Part shown: piece by piece, positions 1 through 6,258 of the stretch
How positions within the stretch are numbered: the stretch's first letter is position 1
Layout: each line of letters opens with the position of its first letter
Source of the DNA: Gammaproteobacteria bacterium
Lineage (GTDB): Bacteria; Pseudomonadota; Gammaproteobacteria; DRJJ01
Length of the DNA: 9,179 nt
Direction: 5' to 3'
Assembly (NCBI GenBank): GCA_011052255.1
Contig: DRJJ01000102.1
Coordinates: forward strand, 1-9,179
Position numbers and translations under genes: made by a program
The notes under the pieces: generated by a model
The model's database searches: none
Seen by the model: only the letters and a program-made list of their open reading frames with translations
Told to the model about the DNA's origin: nothing

Positions 1-17
1 GAATGTTTTGAAGTATT

Positions 18-473
18 TCATTCCTGCCTCGTATATTTTGCCAGAAATCTGTCCAGTTGGTTCGCGAATGCCATCCGATCACTATGGTTCAGGGCTGGTG
101 GCCCTCCGGTATTGACTCCACTGGATCTCAGGGTGTCCATAAAATCACGCATATTAAGGCGTGCCCTGATATTCTCTTTAGTGTAAAGCTCACCGCGTGG
201 GCTTAGAGCATAACCACCTTTTTCAATTACTTCAGCAGCTAATGGTATATCACTTGTGATAACAATATCACCCGCTACTATCCGTTTAACGATTTCATTA
301 TCAGCCACATCAAACCCCGCTGTAACCTGTAGCATTTTAATATATGTTGATGGTGGGGTTCTGATAAATTGATTGGCAACCAGAGTCGTGTGTACCTGAG
401 TTCTTTCAGCTGCCCTGAACAGTATATCCTTGATCACAACAGGGCATGCATCAGCATCTACCCATATATTCAT
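18..473 (-). CDS. yaiI: YaiI/YqxD family protein (UPF0178, DUF188)
   Basis: The 151-residue protein has the full family signature. The N-terminal strand carries VDADACPV (residues 5-12), where D6 and D8 are the acidic residues expected of a PIN-like nuclease fold. A second acidic block lies around D58-E60 (DNEIV), followed by GDIVITSDIPLA (68-79). The C-terminal family hallmark is NTGGPPALNHSDR (121-133). The length matches the family norm of about 150 residues. The acidic constellation suggests a metal-dependent nuclease-like cytosolic protein, but no reaction is established for the family, so the function is not assigned. The start is the ATG directly before NIWVDADAC, the usual family N-terminus; the ribosome-binding site before it is weak. 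It stands alone on the minus strand, 190 bases beyond the stop of the small membrane-protein gene, with nothing recognisable in that gap. The family assignment is firm; the biological role is not. Confidence 0.93.
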   Translation of the reverse strand: MNIWVDADACPVVIKDILFRAAERTQVHTTLVANQFIRTPPSTYIKMLQVTAGFDVADNEIVKRIVAGDIVITSDIPLAAEVIEKGGYALSPRGELYTKENIRARLNMRDFMDTLRSSGVNTGGPPALNHSDRMAFANQLDRFLAKYTRQE

Positions 474-663
474 TTTATGCCACTTCTGTTAAATGTGCCG
501 GGTGCTGCCAATGGAGAATTCGGGGACATAGTGTATAGATTGAAAGGTGTAGTTTTACGGCATATCACTTTTTCTTGCCAGGATACTATTGAAGCAATAA
601 CCATGTATGGATAATACAGAAAAAAGAATAAATGTGAATCAGAAATCTTAATGTTTATCTAGA

Positions 664-831
664 TCAAGTCTTGTTCTTTGTCATATTTATCAATACGGGT
701 AAGCCAAAGAATACAAGAGCAAATATAAAAGAATACATTGTAGAGAACTTCATTAACAACCAACCAAACAGGATTACCCCGCTTAGTAACCAAATCAAAG
801 TCAATATTGCTTTCGGGAGATCTTCAGGCAT
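664..831 (-). CDS. Small two-helix membrane protein, unknown function
   Basis: I do not recognise this 55-residue protein. It starts MPEDLPK and then has two hydrophobic segments, about residues 8-28 and 32-50, separated by a short turn containing K and S. It ends in a polar tail (TKNKT). This is the pattern of a small inner-membrane hairpin protein. Two ATGs lie further upstream (859-861 and 853-855) and would give 65 or 63 residues. I prefer the ATG at 829-831 because GAGG sits seven bases before it, whereas the upstream ATGs have no ribosome-binding site. The first base of this gene lies inside a possible 24-codon ORF that ends eight bases into it. Small size and the lack of a recognised family limit certainty. 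The hydrophobic composition could also arise from AT-rich sequence by chance, but the good ribosome-binding site favours a real gene. Confidence 0.5.
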   Translation of the reverse strand: MPEDLPKAILTLIWLLSGVILFGWLLMKFSTMYSFIFALVFFGLPVLINMTKNKT

Positions 832-898
832 CCTTATCCCTCTTTCCAGAGACATTTTCATGTTTATAGTCTAAATCGATATACTTGATACAGTTCAT
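824..898 (-). CDS. Possible 24-codon leader ORF overlapping the membrane-protein start
   Basis: On the minus strand, ATG at 896-898 is preceded by AAGG at eight bases. It opens a 24-codon frame beginning MNCIKYIDLDYK and ending in TGA at 824-826. The stop falls within ATGCCTGA, so the last codons overlap the preferred start of the downstream 55-residue membrane protein by eight bases, in a different frame. This geometry is typical of translational coupling. The peptide is polar and charged and resembles nothing I know. It could be a regulatory leader peptide, the real first gene of a two-gene unit, or chance. Only the ribosome-binding site and the overlap support it. Confidence 0.25.
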   Translation of the reverse strand: MNCIKYIDLDYKHENVSGKRDKDA

Positions 899-1062
899 GA
901 TGTGAGCCTTATTCCGTAATAATGCTATTAATTTTTATTTTTCATATCGCGTATTATTATGCATATAATCTGCTCAGAAACAGAAGATGTAACCAATCAT
1001 AACTGATACCGCTCATACTATCTACAAGAGCAATGTTATTTTACAAGTTGAATGCTACAATT

Positions 1063-1106
1063 CCTGCTTTCTGATCAAAGCTGGCGCCACTATATGCAAA
1101 AGCAGG
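1063..1106. repeat. Nested, mutually exclusive inverted repeats
   Basis: CCTGCTTT (1063-1070) is exactly complementary to AAAGCAGG (1099-1106). Its inner part GCTTT (1066-1070) can instead pair with AAAGC (1077-1081) across a six-base loop. The two pairings exclude each other. No T-run follows on either strand, so this is not an intrinsic terminator. It may be a chance structure. Confidence 0.3.
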
Positions 1107-1181
1107 GGCGAGTTGTTGATTCAGAAGTGATACCTTGCGTATACCAGTTATAAATCAATATTCCTGAGAACGTTAATATAG

Positions 1182-1334
1182 TTAATCATCTTCTTTTTTA
1201 ATAAACAGGTAATTGAGTAACTTATAGCTGCAGGAGAAGTGAACATCAAGTATCTGGTTGCATAAGCTAAAGCCGATATTGCAGCCACGCCAGTTTAGAT
1301 TCTCCTTGTAATAGGTACGAGAAATTATTTTCCA
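1182..1334 (-). other. Open reading frame continuing past the lipase stop codon
   Basis: Immediately after the TAA at 1335-1337, the same minus-strand frame stays open for 50 codons (WKIISRTYYK ... LFIKKEDD) until TAA at 1182-1184. It contains no methionine codon, so it cannot begin translation by itself at ATG. It includes four cysteines and several aromatic residues. It could be a former C-terminal part of the hydrolase cut off by a nonsense mutation, a readthrough extension, or a chance opening. Chance is realistic over 50 codons. Confidence 0.25.
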
Positions 1335-2414
1335 TTATTTTCGTTGTGTCGCCCAGGTTGCCAGTTTTTTGGAATATGTTTCGATGCTATGATCGGACAG
1401 AAGCTTGAACTCTCCCTGAAACAGGTTCGAAAATTGCTTGGCCCACCATATGAATCGATCATAAACGCTAACAGAATATTTCAGTCTAACATCATTTCCT
1501 TCCCCAACAAGATAGCTACCATAGCCTGACTGGCGATATTTTTGTGCATCGATGAGACCTTTGGACAAACCATCAAACCATTTACTCTCTTTTACCTGTG
1601 AAATGAGTGAGGAAAAGGGAGTCAATACTATTTCGATAAAGGTTGCAAATAAACGAATGGCAAACACTAAAACAGGATTCGGCAGGCGGGGTACAATATC
1701 GACGTGATTGACTATCCGATAGATGGGTGTTTTTATATCGGAATCGAACGTTTTAGTTCCAACAGGCGGCGAGCCAAAGGTGTAACATGCGCCAGTAATA
1801 TCACTTGCCAGGAATTTTACTGCCGTAATCGCGAGGGCGCCACCTAAAGAGTGGCCAGTTATGAAAAGTTGTAGATCTTTAGCCTCGTCCCGGGCTAGCT
1901 CAGCAATTATGTCTTTGCGCAGCGAAGCAAACTGGTTCATATATCCACCGTGTATCTGCACAGTCTTTCCTTTATGCTCCACGGGAACCAGTCGTGCCTT
2001 GATATCGGCCTTTATGTCCCTGAGATTTAATTCCGTTCCCCTAAATGCCAATATAGCAATATCTTGTGAGGACCTCTTGCAAAGAAAAGCTTGTGCACCA
2101 GTTGCAGGGTCGGAAAATGTCTCTATGAGTGAGAAACCACTTTGATCCAGGATTTCTGACAGAATGGCCTTGCTTTCAGCCTCACTCAAGGTTTTAACCT
2201 GCGCTCTAATCATAGCTTCCAGCGCAGGTAACTTATTGTTGTCAGGTAACAGGCTCCTTAATTGTGTAATGATCTCGTCAAGATTACTACCACCCTCAAA
2301 TTTAAAATATGCCAATCTGGACATCTCTGCCATGAGATAACTTGTCCGGTCACTATACGCAGCCCGTTTGATTGGCGACTCTAGAAGCTCATCATTTGAA
2401 AAATAGTCACACAT
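1335..2414 (-). CDS. Class-3 (Rml-type) lipase-like alpha/beta hydrolase
   Basis: The 359-residue protein has the core of the fungal lipase-like class 3 family, serine hydrolases that cleave ester bonds, typically in acylglycerols. In order: an N-terminal helical region (1-95); the oxyanion-strand motif AFRGTE (123-128); a GGY element (156-158); the nucleophile elbow ITGHSLGGA (185-193) with Ser189; FGSPPVG (213-219); then NHVDIVPRLP (236-245) with the probable catalytic Asp239. His342 in DHSIETY is the likely third triad residue. Between them, residues 247-271 are strongly hydrophobic and could be a lid or membrane-binding segment. No signal peptide is visible, so export by the general pathway is not indicated. 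GAGG lies eight bases before the ATG (2423-2426), supporting this start. It follows the M20 amidohydrolase gene in the same direction after 181 bases, with an inverted repeat in the gap. The natural substrate is unknown; lipase, phospholipase and esterase activity cannot be separated here. Confidence 0.9.
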   Translation of the reverse strand: MCDYFSNDELLESPIKRAAYSDRTSYLMAEMSRLAYFKFEGGSNLDEIITQLRSLLPDNNKLPALEAMIRAQVKTLSEAESKAILSEILDQSGFSLIETFSDPATGAQAFLCKRSSQDIAILAFRGTELNLRDIKADIKARLVPVEHKGKTVQIHGGYMNQFASLRKDIIAELARDEAKDLQLFITGHSLGGALAITAVKFLASDITGACYTFGSPPVGTKTFDSDIKTPIYRIVNHVDIVPRLPNPVLVFAIRLFATFIEIVLTPFSSLISQVKESKWFDGLSKGLIDAQKYRQSGYGSYLVGEGNDVRLKYSVSVYDRFIWWAKQFSNLFQGEFKLLSDHSIETYSKKLATWATQRK

Positions 2415-2460
2415 TGTTAGATCCTCATAAGGTCAGATTCTACCAAAGACAGTGGGGATA

Positions 2461-2487
2461 TATCTTTGTTTAGTACAAACAAGGATA
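2461..2487. repeat. 11-bp inverted repeat upstream of the lipase-like gene
   Basis: TATCTTTGTTT (2461-2471) pairs with AAACAAGGATA (2477-2487) across the loop AGTAC, with one T-G pair. It lies 46 bases before the lipase-like start codon. No T-run follows on the minus strand, so it is unlikely to be an intrinsic terminator for the upstream M20 gene. Its position fits an operator or a 5' leader hairpin, but no regulator family is indicated. Confidence 0.4.
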
Positions 2488-2595
2488 GATCTTTCCAGGG
2501 TGAACAACAGCTCCTCGTAGATAAATCAGGGTTAGAGAGCAATGCAGACCAGATAATAGAAAAAATGTACTACGCACAGGTGAGCCGTTCATGGT

Positions 2596-3912
2596 TTACG
2601 GCTTGAGTAACTCGAGTGTGGCAGAAGCCATTGTCGAAATTCCAGTTAGTAGTGTTTCATTCGCATCGGTGTAGAAAAATGGTGAGTGCAGCGAAGGCGG
2701 GGTTTCTCCTGACGCAGCGTAGCTATCCAGGCGTTTCGGGCTGACGGCACCGAGCCAGTACATCAGGATAGGGACACCCGCTCGCCCGTATCGGCTGAAG
2801 TCTTCACCACCCATCGTTGGCTTGGAAAGTTCGACGTTTGCACTGCCGACTACGTTTATGAAGACTGGCCGCAGGCGGGCGGAGAGTTCGGGATTATTAA
2901 ACAATGACGGTGTTCCCTCGGCGATAGTGACCAATGGCTCAGGTGCGCCAGCACCCATGGCGACCGCTGCCGACTTGCGTTTGATAGAAGCCAGTACTCG
3001 CTGACGGGTCTTGCGGGAAAATGTGCGCACGGTGAGCTGGAGACTTACCGTGTCACCGATGATATTGTCCTTGGTGCCACCATGAATAGAGCCAATGGTG
3101 ACAACGGCGGAATCAATAGGGTCTACTTCCCGGCTGACGATAGTCTGAAGCGACAGTACCAGCTGTGCCGCCTGAACCACAGGATCAATCGTGGTATGTG
3201 GGTAAGCGCCGTGCCCACCCTTGCCATTCATTGTAATTTCAACACTGTCGACGTTAGCCTTTGTGTAGCCGGAGCGATAGCCTATTTTGCCGGTTGCGAG
3301 TACAGGCGAAACATGTAGTCCTATAGCAAAGTCGGGTTTGCGGAAGCGCGTAAATAAACCATCCTCAAGCATGGCTTTCGCACCGGCACCCTTTTCTTCG
3401 GCAGGTTGCCCGACCAGCATGACAGTACCCTTCCATTGTGATTTATGGGTCTCCAGGTAGCAAGCCACACCGATCAGGTTGACCATGTGTATATCATGTC
3501 CACAGGCGTGTGAAACGCTGACATCACCGCCTGTATCGTTAACCGTGTATGCAGTTGATGCAAAAGGGAGTCCTGATTTTTCACTAACGGGTATAGCATC
3601 CATGTCAGTGCGTAGCATTACAACTGGCCCCGATCCATTTTCCAATATGCCAACGATACCGTTACCGCCTATACCAGTCGTCACCTTGTAGCTACATTGT
3701 CTCCATGCCGAGGTGAGTCTCGCAGCTGTTGTCACTTCGCGAAAAGAGAGTTCAGGTTTTGAATGAAACTTGCGATAGTAGGAAAAAAGTTCATCCATGT
3801 GTGAAGCAGCCCATTCTCGTGGTTGTTCTGAAGCCTGCAAGCCTGGTAACAAAGTGGCCCATACTATGAATATCCAGATTAAGCGACTTGCTACTCTATT
3901 TATGGCATGCAT
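2596..3912 (-). CDS. Exported M20-family amidohydrolase (M20D-like)
   Basis: The 438-residue protein belongs to the metallopeptidase M20 amidohydrolase group that includes hippurate hydrolase, N-acyl-amino-acid amidohydrolases and plant IAA-amino acid hydrolases. These remove acyl groups from amino acids using two metal ions. Visible motifs are RTDMDAIP (101-108), SHACGHDIHM (134-143) with ligands Cys137 and His139, QPAEEKGAGA (169-178) with the acid pair Glu172-Glu173, GLH (198-200) with ligand His200, the dimerisation-domain motif GKGGHGAYPHT (230-240), MGGEDF (367-372), and the final ligand His409 in SLHSP. An N-terminal signal peptide is clear: R6/R10, a hydrophobic core at 11-25 and a likely cleavage after LQA (residue 27). 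The mature enzyme is therefore probably periplasmic or secreted, unlike the many cytosolic relatives. AAGGA eight bases before ATG (3921-3925) fixes the start. The substrate is not predictable from sequence. It could form a transcription unit with the lipase-like gene, although 181 bases separate them. Confidence 0.92.
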   Translation of the reverse strand: MHAINRVASRLIWIFIVWATLLPGLQASEQPREWAASHMDELFSYYRKFHSKPELSFREVTTAARLTSAWRQCSYKVTTGIGGNGIVGILENGSGPVVMLRTDMDAIPVSEKSGLPFASTAYTVNDTGGDVSVSHACGHDIHMVNLIGVACYLETHKSQWKGTVMLVGQPAEEKGAGAKAMLEDGLFTRFRKPDFAIGLHVSPVLATGKIGYRSGYTKANVDSVEITMNGKGGHGAYPHTTIDPVVQAAQLVLSLQTIVSREVDPIDSAVVTIGSIHGGTKDNIIGDTVSLQLTVRTFSRKTRQRVLASIKRKSAAVAMGAGAPEPLVTIAEGTPSLFNNPELSARLRPVFINVVGSANVELSKPTMGGEDFSRYGRAGVPILMYWLGAVSPKRLDSYAASGETPPSLHSPFFYTDANETLLTGISTMASATLELLKP

Positions 3913-4180
3913 CTTCTACTTCCTTGAGTTCAGTATCATTGAGGATTTGTTTATTACGATTTTATCAAACCCGTTAATTATTTCTGGCGCCAGTTTCAGA
4001 TAAATTACACCGGCTGCAGTATGAATACAACATTCTCTTAATGCGTAAAGGCTTGTGCCGTGCGTAGATATGGCTGTATAGACTTGTGCTTCCTGCAAGC
4101 AATTCAGGGGTTGGATATTTTCTGTACACATAACGAAAAATGTATAGCAGAGGTAGATCGAATAAAAAAGACAGGGAATT
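3913..4180. other. Spacer between tRNA and M20 gene
   Basis: I see no supported gene. On the minus strand, downstream of the tRNA, a run of six T (4164-4169) follows the CCA end by about a dozen bases without its own hairpin; it might weakly end the tRNA transcript. A palindrome CTGGCGCCAG lies near 3979-3988. TAAAAT about 45 bases before the M20 start resembles a -10 box, but no good -35 accompanies it. A 71-codon minus-strand frame (3916-4131) lacks a ribosome-binding site and family features. Confidence 0.5.
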
Positions 4181-4257
<77 letters not shown>

Positions 4258-4287
4258 TGCTTGAAACGATTGTTAAAACGAACGCGC

Positions 4288-4317
4288 ATTGTACACTGAA
4301 AGCAGGTCGTAGTTGAA
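4288..4317 (-). promoter_or_regulatory. Candidate sigma70 promoter for tRNA-Ile2
   Basis: On the minus strand, TACAAT (4288-4293, five of six to the -10 consensus) is followed at once by the GC-rich stretch GCGCG, the discriminator type seen at stringently controlled tRNA and rRNA promoters. A poor -35 match, TTCAAC (4312-4317), lies 18 bases upstream. A start near 4280 would give a leader of about 23 bases before the tRNA. The weak -35 keeps this tentative; the tRNA could instead be processed from rpoD readthrough. Confidence 0.33.
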
Positions 4318-4332
4318 GACCTGCTTTCAGTG
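4294..4332 (-). terminator. Perfect 15-bp hairpin directly after rpoD
   Basis: CACTGAAAGCAGGTC (4294-4308) is perfectly complementary to GACCTGCTTTCAGTG (4318-4332), with a nine-base loop. The stem begins one base past the rpoD stop codon. It has the strength and position of a terminator, but on the minus strand TACAATGCGCG follows rather than a T-run. Alternatives are an exonuclease-blocking mRNA end or a processing hairpin before the tRNA. Confidence 0.5.
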
Positions 4333-4333
4333 G

Positions 4334-6169
4334 TTATGACTGATCCAGATCCAGGAAGCTGCGCAGGGATTCGGAGCGTGAGGGATGACGCAGTTTGCGC
4401 AACGCCTTGGCTTCGATCTGACGAATACGCTCGCGGGTGACGTCGAACTGTTTGCCGACTTCTTCCAGCGTGTGATCGGTATTCATGTCGATACCGAAGC
4501 GCATGCGCAGGACCTTGGCTTCGCGCGGTGTCAGGCCGGCAAGTATGTAGTGCGTGGCCTCGCGCAGGCCTTCCAGTGTGGCCGAATCAACCGGTGAGGT
4601 AACGTTGGCATCTTCAATGAAGTCACCCAGGTGGGAGTCTTCATCGTCACCGATCGGGGTTTCCATCGAAATAGGCTCTTTGGCAATTTTGAGTACCTTG
4701 CGTACCTTGTCTTCCGGCATCTCCATGCGTTCGGACAGCTCTTCCGGTGTTGCCTCACGACCCAGTTCCTGCAACATCTGGCGCGAGATACGATTGAGCT
4801 TATTGATGGTCTCTATCATATGCACCGGGATACGGATGGTGCGTGCCTGGTCTGCAATCGAGCGGGTGATGGCCTGGCGTATCCACCAGGTGGCATAGGT
4901 CGAGAACTTGTAACCACGACGGTATTCAAACTTGTCGACGGCCTTCATCAGGCCGATGTTGCCTTCCTGAATCAGATCGAGGAACTGCAGGCCACGGTTG
5001 GTATATTTTTTGGCAATTGAGATAACCAGTCTGAGGTTGGCCTCGACCATTTCTTTTTTGGCGCGACGCGACTTGGCTTCACCAATCGACATTTTACGAT
5101 TGATGTTTTTGATGTCCTTTATCTTCAGGCCGCTATCGGACTGGATGGCCACCAGGCGTTTCTGTGCGCGCAGGATGTCGTCTTTGTGATCATTCAGGAC
5201 ACTGGAGTATTTATGGCCACCGTTGATCTGCTTTTCCAGCCAGGTCAGGTCGGTTTCATTGTCCGGGAACGAGGTGATGAAACTCTTGCGTGGCATCTTG
5301 GCGCGCTGCACGCAGATGTTCATGATGATGCGTTCCTGCGAGCGAATGCGTCCTATTGCTGAGCGTAGCCCGGTCTGGATGTAGTCAACCATGCGGGGTG
5401 TCAGCTTCAGGGTGACAAACGATTCCAGCATTTTGTCGACCCACTTGACGGTATTTTCGTGACCGTAGCCATATTTTTCATTCGCAGCGATGATTTTTTT
5501 CTGGTGTTTTCTGATCTCACCGAATACGGCAGCGGCTTCTTCCGGTTTGGGTCCGGTATCAACGACTTCTTCATCGTCCTTGTCTTTATCCTTGTCCTTG
5601 TCATCGTCGCCCTTGTTAGATTGCGGCGGCGTGATGGTTTCGTCGTACGGGTCTTTGAAACCGCTGATCAGGTCAGTCAGGCGAATTTCTTCGCTAACGG
5701 TTTTGTCGTATTGAGCAAGCAGGTATTCAACCGTGTTCGGAAAAGCGGCCAGCGCCATGATCACCTGCAGGATGCCATCTTCAATGCGCTTCGCGATTTC
5801 GATTTCGCCTTCACGGGTGAGCAGCTCGACGGTACCCATTTCGCGCATGTACATACGTACCGGGTCGGTGGTACGGCCAAATTCATTTTCCACGGAGGCC
5901 AGAGCCGCAGCGGCTTCTTCTGCTGCCTCTTCGTCAGTTGAGACGGCTGTGTCGTTGAGGATAAGCGAGTCGGCTTCAGGCGCCACCTCATGCACGGCAA
6001 TACCCATGTCCTTGATCATGCCGATGATATCTTCTATCTGGTCGGCTTCTACGATTTCACTGGGGAGGTGATCATTGACCTCGGCATAAGTCAGGTATCC
6101 CTGCTCTTTGCCCTTGGCGATCAAAACACGTAATTGAGACTGCTGTTCCTGCTTGGTTTCCGGATTCAT
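4334..6169 (-). CDS. rpoD: RNA polymerase sigma-70 factor RpoD
   Basis: The 611-residue protein is the housekeeping sigma factor, which directs RNA polymerase to -10/-35 promoters. Region 1.1 (about 1-80) and region 1.2 (about 96-130, TDPVRMYMREMG) come first. The long non-conserved region (about 131-370) follows, with an acidic stretch at 187-201 rich in alternating D and K. Region 2 is about 371-445 and includes KKYTNRGLQFLDLIQEGN and the -10 recognition helix YATWWIRQAITRSI. Region 3 runs about 456-530. Region 4 is about 545-605, with the -35 helix-turn-helix VGKQFDVTRERIRQIEAKAL. Length and sequence track E. coli RpoD (613 residues) closely. The start MNPETKQEQQSQ matches the family N-terminus, although the ribosome-binding site is poor (AGG only two bases from the ATG). 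It is the last protein gene of the operon, 89 bases after dnaG, and is followed by a strong hairpin and the tRNA. A sigma32-like site lies inside dnaG about 370 bases upstream. Confidence 0.99.
   Translation of the reverse strand: MNPETKQEQQSQLRVLIAKGKEQGYLTYAEVNDHLPSEIVEADQIEDIIGMIKDMGIAVHEVAPEADSLILNDTAVSTDEEAAEEAAAALASVENEFGRTTDPVRMYMREMGTVELLTREGEIEIAKRIEDGILQVIMALAAFPNTVEYLLAQYDKTVSEEIRLTDLISGFKDPYDETITPPQSNKGDDDKDKDKDKDDEEVVDTGPKPEEAAAVFGEIRKHQKKIIAANEKYGYGHENTVKWVDKMLESFVTLKLTPRMVDYIQTGLRSAIGRIRSQERIIMNICVQRAKMPRKSFITSFPDNETDLTWLEKQINGGHKYSSVLNDHKDDILRAQKRLVAIQSDSGLKIKDIKNINRKMSIGEAKSRRAKKEMVEANLRLVISIAKKYTNRGLQFLDLIQEGNIGLMKAVDKFEYRRGYKFSTYATWWIRQAITRSIADQARTIRIPVHMIETINKLNRISRQMLQELGREATPEELSERMEMPEDKVRKVLKIAKEPISMETPIGDDEDSHLGDFIEDANVTSPVDSATLEGLREATHYILAGLTPREAKVLRMRFGIDMNTDHTLEEVGKQFDVTRERIRQIEAKALRKLRHPSRSESLRSFLDLDQS
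5567..5611 (-). repeat. Lys-Asp codon repeat within rpoD
   Basis: A tandem six-base repeat (GACAAG and near copies) encodes the alternating Asp-Lys tract around residues 187-201 of RpoD. It sits in the non-conserved region, where E. coli RpoD also has an acidic stretch, so the acidity is ordinary. The repeated DNA could vary in length by slippage. Confidence 0.6.
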
Positions 6170-6258
6170 AACCTGTATTTACACCTGCAAAAATGCCAAC
6201 CGACTGCATCGCCCGGCTCTGGACGACAACGAATCTAACAGTTTAATATAAGTACCCA

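Larger units (their letters stand above)
899..1334. other. Gene-poor AT-rich spacer
   Basis: No complete gene, RNA gene or mobile element is visible here. The left part (about 910-970) is very AT-rich. It contains 7-base inverted arms TAATAAT (917-923) and ATTATTA (953-959) and could hold promoters for the minus-strand genes to its left, but no convincing -35/-10 pair was found. Bases 1063-1106 contain two alternative inverted repeats. Bases 1182-1334 are open in the minus strand, in frame with the end of the lipase-like gene. A plus-strand GGAGAA followed by GTG at 1239 opens only eight codons. Confidence 0.6.

Noticed and set aside
1230..1262. Plus-strand GGAGAA followed by GTG
   Set aside because: It opens only eight codons and runs antisense to the open tail of the lipase frame; no support as a gene.
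3979..3988. CTGGCGCCAG palindrome, with a partial copy near 1080
   Set aside because: Two short GC-palindrome matches in 9 kb with different flanks are compatible with chance.
3916..4131. 71-codon minus-strand frame upstream of the M20 gene
   Set aside because: There is no ribosome-binding site before its ATG, no family features, and its stop lies between the ribosome-binding site and the start of the M20 gene. Treated as spacer.
4164..4169. Intrinsic terminator after the tRNA
   Set aside because: There is a six-T run on the minus strand but no hairpin between the tRNA and the run, so only a weak stop is possible.
5459..5941. 160-codon plus-strand frame antisense to rpoD
   Set aside because: It is the mirror of the rpoD coding strand, including the Lys-Asp repeat read backwards; no promoter or ribosome-binding site supports it.
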